A DNA stretch of 64,000 nucleotides from Epiperipatus broadwayi (GCA_028023455.1 JAQFVV010006470.1:1201300-1265299), one strand, 5' to 3'; counted from the stretch's first letter, positions 16,729 to 31,044 are shown. Made by a program: numbers and translations. The notes: a model not told the origin generated them from the sequence alone.

Positions 16729-19444
16729 TGCTGGTCAAAATCGTGTATTCATTCAACAAGACCAATAATTCAAACAAAAGCACCTTGAATCCAACCATGC
16801 ACAAGATAAAAATGTCAAGGCAAGGGTCAATCCTAACATATTTGCTTCAACTATTGCCTCTCTAACTAATGGATAACGTTTTTGATGTCACTAGAAGTGC
16901 TTGGTTTTATTCTGTCCCAGCTGGAGGTCATGGATCACATAGAGACTCAAAATAATAAAGGGTTTATATGAAAAATTAATGATTTAATGGATTCTGATGA
17001 TTGCAGAATGGTACAGATATGATTTGATTGATTACTAATGGTTTGAACCGTAATAATGATAATTCTTTATGGCAACATTACAAAGAAGTGAATGTAAATC
17101 AAAAAAAATGTTTAAATAAATAGAGTAATTAACCTTATTGATTGGGAGTGATGACAAACTAAGCTTATTTAAAATAACAATATTATAGGAATTTATTAAG
17201 GAATTTAGTACAAAATAAGTTAAGTTTTTGTTTATACAACTTGGTTATTTTTATTTAATTCGTTTTTGATGCGGCTTTGATAATAATGTAAAATTTGTTA
17301 ATTGGTCTGCCAAAATCCAGTGGGCAATAAAATGTTATTAGCCCTCTTTGAAAGATTACAAATCTATTTTATATAAAACATAGATAGATAGGTAGATAAC
17401 AAGATATTAAACATGTGCATTTATAACACTATTACATTTAAAATCATTTGTATATAATGTGGGAAGCAAAATAGTTATTAAATAAATAATTGACAATTGT
17501 ACAGTCAAATTTAATTAATTAACAAAATTGTTTTGTGAAGGATGTGCCATCACGGCATAGAGCATTTCAGGTTTTCTAGATAAATATATAAAATGATGAT
17601 GAAGGAAGTATGCTATTACAGATTACAACAAAAATAAATGAGGTCTGTTATGAACCTCTGAGTGGATTTACTAAAAGAAATTCCTGATATGTACAGGTAG
17701 ATAAGAGAAATGTTGTCCCTCCAGCCAAAGCATGTCTCTGAATAATAATAATAAATGTGATGTGCTGGAATTCCCATACACAGCTTAATGGCAATGCCTG
17801 AAAAGATCTCTTGGTATGAACTATGTCTACTTTGAGGGAGTGTTAAAGCTTGGACTGGTCATATTTACTTCTGAAGGTCCTAAGAGGTTTGTAGCAAAGC
17901 AAGAATAACAATAATAAATAAATGGTTGTAACTATAAATACACAATGCCTTAGACATATATAGATAGTGTATCATTAACAAAAATAAGCAATGAATTCCT
18001 GATTAAAATAATCAGCTCCCTGATCTCATAGATAGTCCCTTAGTCCACTAATGAATGAATCATAAATATAATAGTAAAAAAAAAAAAAAACAATAATTAA
18101 ACTAAAATATAAATTGTTTTCCACACTTTACAAATATTTCATTTATTAATAAGTTATTAAATATATTATCAAAGATTACAAAATAAGAGTCTTTTAATTA
18201 ACATAGATGGGGCATTGAATATCAAACTCACTTCTGATGAAGTTTGACAATATAAAGCATAATAAATTATACATCAATTTTTTTTTTTTACTATTTTTTG
18301 AGAAATAAAATATATATGTATGAAACATATCCTGATAAAATGCTTTCAACATTTTTTTTTTTTAAAAAGACCTTTGTTTTACAGAAATTGTAATAGATTT
18401 AACTAACTGATTTAATTATGATGGCAATTTCGGATTGGAGGTAATAATAAGATTTTTAAAATAATTTCAATCATAAATAAATTTAAAATAAATTTACAAT
18501 CTAAAAGGTACAAAACTAAACGAGCTTTTCTATTAATTAATTTAAGGGAAATAAGTCTTCTGTAATGATTTTTAAGAAAAAATAAGAGGGATAGGATTTA
18601 AAGTTAGTTATTCGCTGAGTTTTGTTTTTCAATTTCAGTAAGTCAAATATTTAAAATAAACCAACAAAAAATAATTTAATTTGCCGCATCAAATTAATGT
18701 AGGATTTTAATAAGAATCGAGATTTTTAATTTAAGAGAAAAAAAAATTAAGACGCATTTTAAAACTAAGTTGTATAAACAGATATAGATAATATAAATAT
18801 AAATTAACACTTATTTAAAGAAGTAAAATAGAATTAGTGGCTTGTGGCAAGTTGGAGATCATACCAATATACCTATTGTGAGATGTTTCATGGCTTGACA
18901 GAGGCAGTTACAGCCAGATCATTAGCAGGCTTCCTTGACACAGACAGTATCCAGCTAGATGTTGACAGCACTGGATGACATTGATGAGCTGGTGAGACAG
19001 AACTACATAAAGCTACGGTTGATCTTTTTAGCCAGCCATTCTTTAGGCATGACATCTTATATATAGATTAATCACTTTTCTTCAGTAAACTCTTCTTCAA
19101 TAATCTCAATAATAATCTTCCTTATCAAAATTTCCACTATTTATGTGTCCTGGTCTTATCTACAAGATTCAATCTACAGTGATAACTGCCAATTGAAATT
19201 TCTCTAAGAGATCCTCTGAGGTATATGCCTGCTTTGGAGGGAAATCTATATTTCTGCATTAACATGTCCCAAGGATTGATTTGCTAATTAAAAAAAAAAA
19301 AACAACAAGCATATTATGTTTATCAGTCATTGTACTAACAATATCTATTTAATTAAAGTTTAGATTAACAAAAGTATAGATTTTATTCAGAAAAAATTTA
19401 GGAACTTGGTACAATGACTTTCAAACTTATATTTGACATAAACT
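16729..19444 (+). repeat. DR1, dispersed non-coding repeat, copy 2 (~2.7 kb)
   Basis: Direct-orientation copy of 6670-9256, collinear over its whole length with many small indels. Shared landmarks include GGTTTATATGAAAA, GATTCTGATGATTGC, CAGCCAAAGCATGTCTCTGA, TTTGAGGGAGTGT and GGTACAATGACTTTCAAAC. The homology stops at TTTGACATAAACT at about 19444, the same place as in copy 1, supporting a real element end. No protein domain found. Confidence 0.85.
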
Positions 19445-20938
19445 CCGGAGATGATCTCGAAGGTCAAATATTCCAAATTATAAATAAAACCTAATAATAA
19501 GTAAACCTATTTATCTATACGATACATTAATAATGACAAGCCATAAAAAAATAAAGAAACAAAAGTTATTAGTTTTGTAACTTAAAATAAAAGTTCACTT
19601 GTAAAACACTCCTCCAGATTTATAAAACAATATGGGATGCATTCCAAACTGAATTTAAATTAAAGTAAACTTATGCAGGATAACTTAAATAAATATAATC
19701 CTAACTTAAATATGACTAGCGCTCCAATGTTGATAACAAAGTTATTTGAGTTACTATATCATACAAAAGCAATCAATTTCTCTTCTATTATGACAAAAAT
19801 ACAAGACAACTTTATCTACAGTTGAACAGAAATTATTTCATTCGCTCCGTAGTAGTTTTTAAATTAGGGCTGTAATTATTCCCAGTAGTTTCTTGAATAG
19901 CATTTTATATATTACAATTTAAGATACACATAGTTTATTTTTGAATATTTTCAATTAAGATACCATGACTCACTAGTAATTCTTCAATTAATAATATTTT
20001 ATTACTATATTCCATCTTTATCGAAGAAAACAAAAATTACCAGCATTTCTATCCTTCCATTCAATTCAAGTAAATACTTAATTTGAAATAAGTCACAGTT
20101 TATTTCCTTCATTTAACATACATATTATTTCCAGAAATACCAGACAAATAAATACTGTCATTTCTTTATGATGAATATAAACATGGTATGATTTATCAAA
20201 ATATGCATATCATAAATATTATGTTTAACCCTCACAAAATAGTGACAAATTAAGATATATTGTGTAAAATAGTTCTGCATGCATTTTCCAGATATATTAA
20301 AAGACATATGTTGGTTAATGACACAACAATAATATTCATGCAAGTTATTCCTGTTTAAAATGACAATTAAATGAAGTAATGTAGACTGGTCGTTATTAAC
20401 ATACATTTTCAAAAGAGCAATAGTTATGAAGAGGTTAATTCAAAACGTTTAGATTAAAAAGAGTAAGGTAAACTAAGGTATCTTTTTGAATTTAGAATTT
20501 CATTCTAAATTAACTTTTCCATAGTAAATTTCTTTCGAAGTTTTACTCCAAAGCCTTTTAAAATCAATTTGACTTCAGCAACTGGTTTTAAATTTCACAA
20601 TAATGAACCATTGTTTACTGGCTGCAATTACATTACATAAGCAAATTTTCTGCTGGACATCTTTGTTAAAAAACCCTCTTTAGCAAAGTTCATTTCCCTT
20701 CACCAGGTTACTCCCATGCTCCTCTTCTAGCTAAGCTAATTACATATGCAAAAAAAAATCTTTCAATAAAAAATCATGTTGATTTTTAGAATTAAATGAG
20801 ACAAAAAAAATAATAAAATAAATAACTTTTACAAACTTGAAAGAAAAATGAATATTAATTAACTATTAAACAAAAATGATTAATAATTTATTTAATTTAT
20901 AAAATAATTCATTGACTCTACTATCTATTAATCATTGG
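19445..20938. other. AT-rich unassigned region
   Basis: No recognisable gene. The 84-residue minus-strand ORF at 20158-20412 has no motif. Confidence 0.55.
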
Positions 20939-20950
20939 ATATATATATAT

Positions 20951-21022
<72 letters not shown>
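20939..21022. repeat. (TA)n array with an internal TTGGATATAT/ATATATCCAA palindrome
   Basis: The array begins with a hairpin in which TGGATATAT faces ATATATCCA around 20936-20960, and then continues as AT repeats. Confidence 0.9.
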
Positions 21023-21025
<3 letters not shown>

Positions 21026-21531
21026 GTTAAATTATTTAAGACAATTACTGTAATTTAAATGTTTATATTGTGAATGTACTATTGTTAGCTGTTATTAAAG
21101 GATGAAAATGAAACGAAACATAATACAGACAAGTAAGCATGCACACATAGTGCAACATAAATATTAAACTATCTTAAGTAAATATAATTGAAATGGCTAT
21201 TAATTGTTGACAAAAAGATAAGTATTAATGAATAAAGGATTTTGAAACCATTCCACCAATACTACAATAATATAAAATAACTTTGCCTCTTCCTGACAAA
21301 TTGTATCAATTCCATTAATAAACAACCCCTCTTCCTTACATTAAATACCTCATTAACCACACTAAATGAATACTTATAAAGTGGTCAATGAACTGCATAA
21401 TCAACCCATACCTTAGCTTTAAACAACTTCCAGCAAAAAATTTTAAAATTCTAAGGCAATTTCATTTTTTTAAGATAACTATTTAATTAAGATACAAAGT
21501 ATCTTAAACCCTTGTGCCCATTCAGATGGTC

Positions 21532-21603
<72 letters not shown>
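21023..21603. other. Unassigned stretch ending in a (TA)n array
   Basis: No gene seen up to 21533. 21534-21603 is a pure (TA)n array that borders PLE-A copy 2. Confidence 0.6.
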
Positions 21604-21604
<1 letters not shown>

Positions 21605-21757
21605 CCAAAACTGTCTAACACTATACTAGTAAAATAAAAATGCAAAACCATAAAACAATACAATACTAGATTAAATCCAAAATTTTACCAAAGTCCTTAC
21701 ACAACCATGGTTTCATCTACTACAAATAGACCTTCTCAAGTGAAAATCAAACTAAAG

Positions 21758-21809
<52 letters not shown>

Positions 21810-22384
21810 TCCTTTAGTTTATAAACATATATATATATATATATATAAACAAACAAACCTTCCCATAATTCATTTCAAACTCCACCTTCCCTTAATATCA
21901 AAAGTCTTCATAAGATTGATAGCCTCAGAATCAAGGGGTGTTATCATCAAAGTCTCCTTTATTCTTCTTTTTAATTCATTCTTTTCATAAAAAAATAACC
22001 GAAGCATTGTTAAACAATATTCTATGACCTGCATTCAATTCATGAATATATAAAGATGAGGTAAAATACCTACATTTAACTCTACTTATATGAATCTTAA
22101 CCCTTTCATTAAGGCTAAATTTACTCTGGCCTACATAAAATTTACCACAACTACATGGGATTTTATAAACAATACCATGAATAGACTGCTTTCAACTATT
22201 AAGTAATGAATTCAAATCAGAAACTTTTCTCCATGCGACCTTCATTCCACCTAACAAATGACTATTCCTATAAACCAAATTATAAATTGATGTTTTAAAT
22301 GGCAAAGACATATAATCATCATCCTTACCAACATAATTCTTATCATCCAAATCACGACTATAAACATTATTATTAAATACCACT
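21604..22384 (-). pseudogene. Penelope-like element PLE-A, copy 2: GIY-YIG domain and 3' UTR
   Basis: On the minus strand an upstream segment (22192-22383; SLPFKTSIYNLVYRNSHLLGG) is followed, after a stop, by HGIVYKIPCSCGKFYVGQ, the GIY-YIG strands with the CxC motif, then SLNERVKIHISRVK and YIHELNAGHRI (to about 21940). The RT domain is absent upstream of 22384, where a (TA)n begins. The 3' UTR (21604-21905) is interrupted by two (TA)n runs at 21761-21800 and 21830-21846. It includes GGTCTATTTGTAGTAGATG directly followed by AAACC, a possible decayed hammerhead-like motif. The Penelope GIY-YIG domain makes the target nick; this copy has stops and lacks RT, so it is dead. Confidence 0.82.
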
Positions 22385-22550
22385 TTATATATATATATAT
22401 CGTAATGGTCAAAAAATGGTATTTATTAATTTATATATATATATATAAATTAATAAAGCAAGTCATATATAACATGACATTACTTTTATGAGCTTGTAAT
22501 TACAAAAATGCACATAGAGAGCGTACCAATAGCTCTAACAAGCTCGTAAA

Positions 22551-22727
22551 TTATTGTAATGGTCAAAAAATGTCTATCAATCCAACAAGAACCAGAATAC
22601 AGGTAAAGTGTCTCAAATCTCACTATGTACAAGATATATAAGTCAGGTACATCATAGATTCTGCAATATTTACCTATATCCTCAGGTCAAAGATCTAATC
22701 AATAACCTTTCATGATGATAACATCAA

Positions 22728-22730
<3 letters not shown>
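22551..22730 (+). repeat. DR1-related 5' end, partial copy 3
   Basis: TTGTAATGGTCAAAAAATG, then CAATCCAACAAGAACCA and CACTATGTACAAGATATATA align with the first ~120 bp of DR1 copies 1 and 2, but more diverged. The copy is cut by a (TA)n array at 22731. A similar GTAATGGTCAAAAAATGG start occurs at 22401, and GTAATGGTCAAGTTTATACA at 55131. Confidence 0.6.

Positions 22731-22809
<79 letters not shown>
22731..22809. repeat. (TA)n microsatellite, about 79 bp
   Basis: Pure AT array truncating the DR1-like fragment. Confidence 0.97.
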
Positions 22810-22812
<3 letters not shown>

Positions 22813-25800
22813 ACCCTCACTTCCAGAAAATATGTAATTACAATAAATGGATCTAGCTCAGATAAATAATTATGTTCATCTAAAATGTTTATAAATCAAC
22901 AATAACTATATTTTTAATAATATCAAATTATCAAATTAGCTTAACTAATAAATAATAATATAATCCTGGGTTATAAAATTAAATAAATGAATATCTAATA
23001 AAATCATGAGACTATGAAGTGAGTTTACAAGTGGCAGAGTGAATTCATTAAGCCAATATCCCACAAGATATCATCTTAATGGCATAAGAATACTATCCCT
23101 ACTCCTATTACTTAAATACTATATTTATAGTACTCTTACATCTTTAATTTAAATTAATTAAGTAAATGACTCTTAATAAATTAATTTAACTATCTTCATA
23201 AAATTGATGCAACTCAAATTATCTCAGGTTCTCTTAAATTATTTCTAATACTAATTATAATTTTTGTAATCAGGTATAATAAGGGATTTAATAGTATTCC
23301 TAACTACAATTTAATAATAACAAAATAATAATACTAATCTTTAATCTATAATTTACTGTCCTATATTTCTACTTATAATATTGTTCTTGTATATCAAATA
23401 ATAATAATATAATATAATATTCTACTATCTATATGGCATCTTAAGTAAACATGTATGATATAATAGTATAATATGAGAATATATGGCAATAATTACAAAT
23501 ATAATTGAATGTAAATCATTGGTAATTCTTCCATGACCATCAGAATATTCCTATAAATGAAACTTCTTAAATAAAACATATTAATAAAATATTATAACTT
23601 TTAAATAACATTTTTTTTATGATGTGCAAAGATTATATCTTTATTATAATTATCTGTGATTATGTAATTGTAATGTGAAAAAATTGAGTCAACACCAATA
23701 CTAACAAGTTTAACAATTTTATTAACAATCTTAACAATAAAAATTATTTACATTATTTACATTCTATAGAATTCTATTTATTCATATTCAAATATTTTCT
23801 TTTAATACAAATTAAATGATTTAAAATATAGGATGCAAAACATCTTTCTTACTTGAGTTATTTTCAAAATATTATTATTATTATTTAATTTTTTTATTAC
23901 AGTTATTAAAATTTTATTAAGTTTTTTTAAAAATATAAGGTACTATTTTTACTATGACTTTAATCTTGTTATTTATTTTAAAATCATTTATCACCTTGTA
24001 TAATCATTCTTCACTAAACAGTTATGTGAACTACCTTTATTCATAGCATATCATCAAACTAAGATACTTACTAATTATCACTTTATTATTATTACTATTT
24101 ATTGTATTATTGTGTTGTCATGAAATTACTTTTATAAGACTTATGATTATTTGCATTCATTAAACATGATTTAATCTATTACTTTTACTTGTAAATAAAA
24201 ATATGCATCAAAAATACGTCTTTAAAATTTTTAATAATTAAATAATATTATTATAAATCCCTTTTAATTACTAATTATTTATTTTATATAAAAAATAAAT
24301 ATCTTTTTTTTTTTTAAATATAAGAAGTTTTATGATAATTTCACTGATGAAATTATGTTCTTATAATTTTACACTTATTTTACTCTAAACAACATAACTT
24401 ATCTTATCCACTTTTATACACAATTCTGCATTTCTAAACTTATTTACTATTTTCAATTTTAAAACAACAACCATCCTTTACGATGTAACCCAATAAATTT
24501 CAATAGCACATAAACTAGTAGGCATATGGGATAAACTATACTTCAACTTAATAACACCTTTATCAACTCACCATCATGGGCACGGTGTACATGGAATGTG
24601 GTATGACTTACTTGTCTAATAACCTCTATACCGAATATAATGTCCAGGCTATCTATTCAGCACTATGATATATTAAACTTTAACACATTGAAAAATAAAC
24701 ACTGCCATGAATATATACAAGTTATAGGGCTATGTTATCTATACTTGCATAATCATCAATATAGTTTATTATTGTCCCCATATAAATAAACTTTACATAC
24801 AATATTATATTGATCTTATGTAAACTAATATGAAGATACTATCATCAACAATCAATCACCTTACATCGCTACATTCATTTCCGAATTTTTATAATAACAA
24901 ATGAATTCATTTTTAAAATAACAGTCTAACTAACTAATAAGACAAGATTATTTCATTTTTTAATAGTTCTCAAACTTAAGCATAAATAATAAGAATGAAT
25001 GTCATATTTTTTAATACTTAAAATAACTCAACGAAAACATTCAGTTCAGTTATAATAGAATCATATACTTATATTTTTCTTATTTTTAAATATCATTACG
25101 ATATCAATAAAATTATACATATTCTTAAAGTAAATAAACAAATGATAATTTATGTGTAGATATCGTGTTTCATATATGCATCCATATATCCATACAAAAC
25201 AACAAAATACATTATAAAATTATTAATAATTTACATTATTACCATAAGTAATTTTATTGGTAATTACTTAGCTGATGCATTCTGGATCATGATCTAAATA
25301 AACATTTTATTATCGTTTATTCCACATTCACTTTAAATATATATTAAAGAGTTGTTTTTTTTTATTTATTTACAATAAAATTTAATTACTAAGTTAGTAA
25401 ATAATTTAATGTTTTGTGTTTCTACACTATCGCTATACTATGACTAAATATTTATTATTAGAAATTTGTTAGTAAAATTAAAAATATTTTAAAATTATAG
25501 TTACAATAACTTCATTATAATTTTTTCTTGATAATAAGTTCATTACAGGAAAGTGTATTCTTCTCCTGGTAAAAGAAACATTAATAATTCCATTTTTGAC
25601 ATCAATAACCAAGCATGCTTTCAATTCTTCACGTTGCCACATAGAATCCAAAATGACTGTTCAAGTTGAATACGGTATGTCTACTTTTATCCCATAAGAT
25701 TTAAACTTATAAAATTAATATTTTTCTTATATACAAAAACTTTAAGATACACAAACATTCATTGCTAGGTAAATATTTAATTTTAAGATCTTTAATATTC

Positions 25801-27282
25801 TTCGTCAAAAAAATTTTCCAGATTCTTGTAATTTTTCCATCTTTATTGAGGTTTAATATCTTCTGATACATAATAAACCTTCCCATAATTCATTAATAAT
25901 TTAAATTATTTTCTCAAATACATTTCATAAACTTTTTTATGTCCCACATACGATAATTATTAATCTTTAAATATGATAAGTCATATTTACAAATAATCTT
26001 AATTTTATATTTTCTAGAAAAAAATTATGTTTTAAAATATTTTTTAATATTTCTTCAAAAAGAAATATCTCAGCATTCCAAAATCATTATTTGGTCAAAT
26101 TCAAAAGTTTTTTTTTCTTTTAAAGGTATTTTTTCATCGTCTTTTAAATAAGTTTTTTTCATAAAAATATATTATATCATTTCACTTTACATTTTTAATG
26201 AAATTTTTTATATTTTCTCCGTGACGTTCTTTTTACGAAATTCAGTCGTAACTTAACACGACTTATTAGAACAGGTAAAATTATATGCTTTATACAATAA
26301 TAATATTTGAATATCTCCATTAATCCTTTTACCTTTAGTGATGTTCTTCCCATGTTTATATCGATGACAAATTGGATAAAGTAGATTAGTAAGTAGGAAA
26401 TATTTACTTTTTTAGCCTTGCATATCTATACTACGACCTTATAATAATAGATTACTGTACTTTTAGAATTTTAACAATTATAAATTTGACTATTATAATA
26501 TACTTATTTTACCAAGGATGGTATCACGATATAATAGTATAACAGTAATAGATAATAGTGACCTGGGAATTTCTGCACAGCTCTTTTATAGCTGTCCAAA
26601 ATACACGTTTTTATTGGTCAATTTCAACAATGCTTCCTTCAAACTAACCTGGATAGAACGCCAGATAAAAGTCAAAACTAATAATAATTTATTAAATATT
26701 TATTTTTATTATATTATTCAATTCTTGATTAATTTTCATATTTTATTCACACTCACTAAGTACTTCAAAATAACTTTTAAAAATCATATTTTAATATTTA
26801 TTACCATTTCTACCTTTATTTTAAACCTAAAGTATTTATTTTCAACACAAAACATAAATGTAATTTTATTTATTAAATCTATTTTTAAAAATTTAATCTA
26901 ATATTTATAACAGATGGCATCATTTAATTTTTTAAAACAGGTGTGAATTTTACATCACGTAATTTATAAAACTAAATGAGACACTAGTAATCTAAATGAA
27001 ACTAAATAAATATCTCAATTTATCAAATATTACATCAATCAAAATTATATCACAATTTTAAAATAATTATTTTAATATTATAAAATCAAAAATCACTTTT
27101 CGCCCTACACTATTACTTTTAATCAAATAATTTACCATATAACCATTAAATACAATTATTATTATTAAATAATATACTCATTTAACTTTAATGTATTACT
27201 TTTAAAATTTACCTTAATAATTTATTTATAAGATTTATTAAATCAATATTTATTCTGACCAGTTCTCCCAATCATACAATCA
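22810..27282. other. 4.5-kb extremely AT-rich region without recognisable genes
   Basis: Long runs of A/T with scattered short homopolymers. The largest ORF (26518-26901, plus, 127 residues) is Ile/Asn/Phe/Leu-rich, as expected by chance in such DNA, with no motif. At 25877 AACCTTCCCATAATTCATT matches 19 bases of the PLE-A 3' region at about 21857, possibly a tiny relic. Confidence 0.6.
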
Positions 27283-27852
27283 AATGACGTAATCAATATA
27301 ATCTTCCCATACCACGTGACCTTCAGCTGGAAAATCAAAATTTTATTATTAACAAATATTGTGCAATATTTTTTTTAAATATTTTATCCAACCCATAGTA
27401 ATAAATATAAAATTTAAAGTTATACTCTTTATTAAACCCATAAATATTTCATTCAAATAATTTTATCCACACATTTGTTTTATTCATTTATTTTAAACAA
27501 TATTTGAATTAAATTACTTTTTTTTTATGTTTCCATGTCAATGCATGCACATTCTCACATATGAATGCAAGTTATTAAAAGTTATTTTTAAAACTACAAC
27601 AATAGAATGTTAATGAATATTTAATCTAAATAATTTTTATAACTGAATGCTACTTATATATCATTTTTTTTTAAAATTTTTTACTTAATTATTCCGACTT
27701 ATTTATAATATCTAATTATTATTCTTTACACATTAAAATGGATTACACAATAATACATTTAATATTACTTACAAACTGACAACTATTTCTGATATCTTTC
27801 TTTTTTTAAAATTCAAATTATTATTTAGCATCTCTTACCAACCTAACTCATA
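27283..27852 (+). repeat. DR2, dispersed repeat, copy A (~570 bp)
   Basis: Near-identical by eye to 41692-42310 in the same orientation. Landmarks are GTGCAATATTTTT, ATTTCATTCAAATAATTTTA and TTAGCATCTCTTACCAACC. Copy B carries about 50 bp (around 42067-42115) absent here. No coding content. Here the flanking sequence continues past CCTAACTCATAT without a microsatellite. Confidence 0.88.
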
Positions 27853-28055
27853 TTTTTTTTAAATACTTAGACATAATTCCATAATACAATAATGATTACA
27901 ATCAATACAAGATTATCCTATTTTAGTCATTAACTCTTTTAATTTTCATTTTTATCATTATTTTTTTTTAAAAATCAGACAATTTCAAACCAAAAGGTTA
28001 AGCTAAGATAACCTTTGGCTCCTTTTGGAACTAAGTAAAACTTCAGTTAGGTACA

Positions 28056-28069
28056 ATTTTCTCCCCACT
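28056..28069 (-). promoter_or_regulatory. Polypurine tract (plus-strand primer) of the gypsy element
   Basis: Minus strand reads AGTGGGGAGAAAAT about 130 bp after the integrase stop, directly before the expected 3' LTR start (TGTACC). In LTR elements such a purine tract primes second-strand synthesis. No repeat of the following sequence was found upstream of the element. Confidence 0.6.
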
Positions 28070-28198
28070 AGAGAAAAAAATAATAATATAAAAATAACAA
28101 TTATAATTTAAACATATACACTCTTTTATTATAAATCAACAGTCAATGGCTAAGTTTGACAAGCATGGTCTCTAAATTGCACTATATACTAAGTATAC

Positions 28199-29350
28199 TT
28201 ACAAAATTTTAATTATCTTGGGATAAGGTATTAAAATTCTGGCATTGTAGGTACCTCTCGTTCCTTCAGGTTTAGACACTAGGAAAGCATTCTCTTCTAC
28301 CTGTTTTATTATTTGATAAGGCTCTTCATACAACTCAAGGAATTTCCTAAACAAATTTTTCTGGGGATCACTGATGTGCGGTTTCCTAATCATGACATAA
28401 TCATTAATTTTAAATGGATGAGGACCAGCCTTACATCATTGAGTGCATTTTCACCCATCTTTCTCATATTAACACAAGCTATGGTTCAATCATTACCTAC
28501 ATTAAAATTTTATACAATAGCAGGCAACGGAGTTTTAATAAGCAAAGATTGTAATATTCCATATTGGAGTCTGGTAGGAGAAAATTTGGTAGACTCATTA
28601 ATGGTAGTATTGATATAACATACAACCTGTGGTAATTTATGAACCCATTGTCTATGATCCTGCTTAACATAAACTCTAAACAATCTCCCTAATTCCCTCA
28701 TAATTCGCTCACATGGATTAGACTGGGGGTTTCTGATGGAACACATAATTTGTTTAACATTATTCCACTGACCCCATCTTTTCCATGTATCTGATATAAA
28801 GGCAGTCACATGATCCGAAAGAATTGTAACTAGTTTCCCTACTAAAGGTATCTGAAAATTTTCCAGGCATTTAATTACACTTTTGGTGACTGCCTTTGGC
28901 ACTGCATATGCTGATACAAATTTAGTAAATGTCATACATGACTAAATTAAATTTTTGCTTACTGAACGGTGGAAGAGGACCATAGAAATCAATGGCTAAT
29001 AACTCATTAGGATCATTAGGCAAAATAGGCTGTAATGTACCCACATATGTTCTATTGCTAAATTTAGTTCTGATACATATGTCACACTCCCTTAAGTTAT
29101 TTATAATAGCTTCATGTATTTTATTGAACCAAAAGAATTGTCTAATGATCGGCTCAATCTTTTGTATTCCATAATGACCATAACTACAGTGGACATAGTA
29201 AATAAGCTTATTAATTAAAACCTTAGGAATTATAACCCTCCATGAAGTCTCATCCCCCTTTCTTAATTTCTTCATAAGTATATCATTATGTATTTTATAT
29301 CCTTCCCTAATTCTGATTGTAAAATTATTATTTTTAGCTAACCTAACTGG
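28199..29350 (-). pseudogene. Gypsy integrase: H2C2 finger, DDE core, GPY/F-like end
   Basis: On the minus strand, HCSYGHYGIQKIEPII then LRECDICIRTK forms the HHCC zinc finger (about 29060-29190). The core has AIDFYGPLPP (first Asp), ILSDHVTAFISDTWKRWGQ (second Asp) and SNPCERIMREL (Glu), then WVHKLPQVVCYINTTINES. The C-terminal piece (28393-28199) has LYEEPYQIIKQVEENAFLV, resembling the GPY/F module. Integrase inserts the cDNA. All three acidic residues are present, but the frame shifts near 28930 and again near 28400-28510, so the copy is inactive. Confidence 0.88.
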
Positions 29351-29399
29351 GTCCTCTAATAAATCTATAATTCTTCTAAGTCTAGCTTCTTGCTTTTGT

Positions 29400-30157
29400 A
29401 ATATTTTTAAATTTTGATAATCCTGAACTATTTCACTTTCTAATGAAGGGGATACATCACAAACCACAATATTTTCTGCACTGGGATTCTGGTTATGAAC
29501 AATAACAGGATGGCAGTTAAGTATATCAGCAATAATGTTATCCTTATCTTGACAGTATATAATTTGGTAATTAAATTGCTGTAAATAAAGGCTCCACCTC
29601 ATTAACCTCTCATTATTTAAGTAGCTCCTATTTAAGAATTCTAAGCTATGGTGGTCTGAAAGTACAACAACCTCTGAACCCAATAAAAATTGTCTTAATT
29701 TTTGGAACCCCCATACTACAGCTAAAGCTTCTTTCTCTGTAGTAGTATAATTTAATTCCGCCCTCCTAAGATGTCTACTTAGAAAATACAAAACCCTGGG
29801 CTCTCCCTTATCACTTAATTGATACAAATAACCCTGAGATCAAACCCACTGCTATCGGTCTGTAAATAGAAAACCCTGTTAAAGTTGGGGTAAGCTAAAA
29901 TTACTGTTTTAAGAAAATTGTCCTTTATAACCTGAAATTCTAAATCATGATCCTGGGTCTACCTCCATCTTTCATTTTTCTTCAACAAAATTGATAAATA
30001 AACTGTATCAGCAGAAAAATTCCTATAAAATCTGTGATAATAATTACACAGCCCCAAAAACGACCTCAACTGTTTCCTAGTCTTTGGAACTGAAAATTTC
30101 TGAATTGCTATATTTTTTCTGGATGGGGTTTAATTCCCTCCTGAGAAACTAAATGCC
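29400..30157 (-). pseudogene. Gypsy RT thumb/connection and RNase H
   Basis: The connection segment reads LGLCNYYHRFYRNFSADT (near 30000-30055), followed after a stop near 29960 by RNase H: FLSRHLRRAELNYTTTEKEAL, then AVVWGFQKLRQFLLG, VVVLSDHHSLEFLN and a degraded final motif DILNC where DxLSR is usual. RNase H removes the RNA template during reverse transcription. It lies between the RT palm and the integrase, the gypsy order. Confidence 0.85.
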
Positions 30158-31044
30158 CTAAAATGTGATTTCATGGGCTGCTAATGTACATTTTTCTAAA
30201 TTAATCTTGATATTACATCTGGAACATTCCTGTAAGAAAAGAGATAGATGATGCATATGCTCTACCATATTCTCAGATGCAATGACTATATTATCAACAT
30301 ACATGACTAATATGTCTCGAGGTTCTTTTGAGAGGACCATATTTAGGCATCTGATAAGACCAGCCCCACTATTTATTAAACCAAAGGGCATCCTTTGAAA
30401 AACATATGATTGGCCCTTATACTGGAATATGGTGTACTTTTGATCAGAATTATGGAGTGGGATTTGCCAATAACTGGCTGTAAGGTCAAATGTGAAAAAT
30501 ATAGCTCTCCCTTCAAACTTAATCAACAATTCCTGTACTGGTGATGGTACATCATGCTCCGCAATCATATGGCAGTTTAATCATCATGCATCCAGACATA
30601 CCATAACTGAAACATCTTTTTTTAACTATCATGAGGGAATTGACATAAGGAGACCGACATGGCTTAATAATTTGCCATTCTATCATCCTTTCAATTTGTT
30701 GTTCCACCTCAGCCTGGTATTGATATGGAATGGGATAAAGTCTTTTGCTCAAAGGGTTCATTATCCTTTAATTTAATACAGTGAACATATCCCTCCACGA
30801 TGCCAGGTATTTTAGAACATATATGTCTGTACTGTAACAACAATTGGAATAATGGTTCATAATATTGTGTATCAGTAATACACAAACCCTCCAACTTAAT
30901 TCTGATATTAACATCAATTGAAGTTTCCTGTACAGTTAACAATTGACTTTTCTGACCAATAAAATTAACAGGGAAAGGAAAAACTTTCTCCAGACATTTA
31001 AAAGTTCTATCATTATAATTGACTATACAATTGTTAAGAATCAT
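30158..31044 (-). pseudogene. Gypsy reverse transcriptase palm with altered active site
   Basis: Three overlapping-frame pieces. 31044-30709 is the protease-RT linker. 30761-30552 holds YPIPYQYQAEVEQQIERMIE and IIKPCRSPYVNSL, the RT entry. 30568-30158 holds FFTFDLTASYWQIPL (motif A), FQRMPFGLINSGAG (motif B) and MYVDNIVIAS (motif C, about 30288-30305). The usual YxDD is YVDN: the second catalytic Asp is Asn. With the frameshifts this marks the copy as dead. Confidence 0.88.

Noticed and set aside
21700-21760. Possible hammerhead in the PLE-A 3' UTR (GAGAAGG, TCTA/TAGA stem, GAAACC)
   Set aside because: The CTGATGA box is not preserved and only four pairs form; noted as suggestive only.
26518-26901. 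127-residue plus ORF with apparent hydrophobic segments
   Set aside because: Composition (Ile, Phe, Asn, Leu) is what very AT-rich DNA gives by chance; no domain.
28021-28070. Matching LTR for the gypsy element upstream of 35 kb
   Set aside because: Scanned by eye for ACTTCAGTTAGGTACA and its surroundings; no second copy found.
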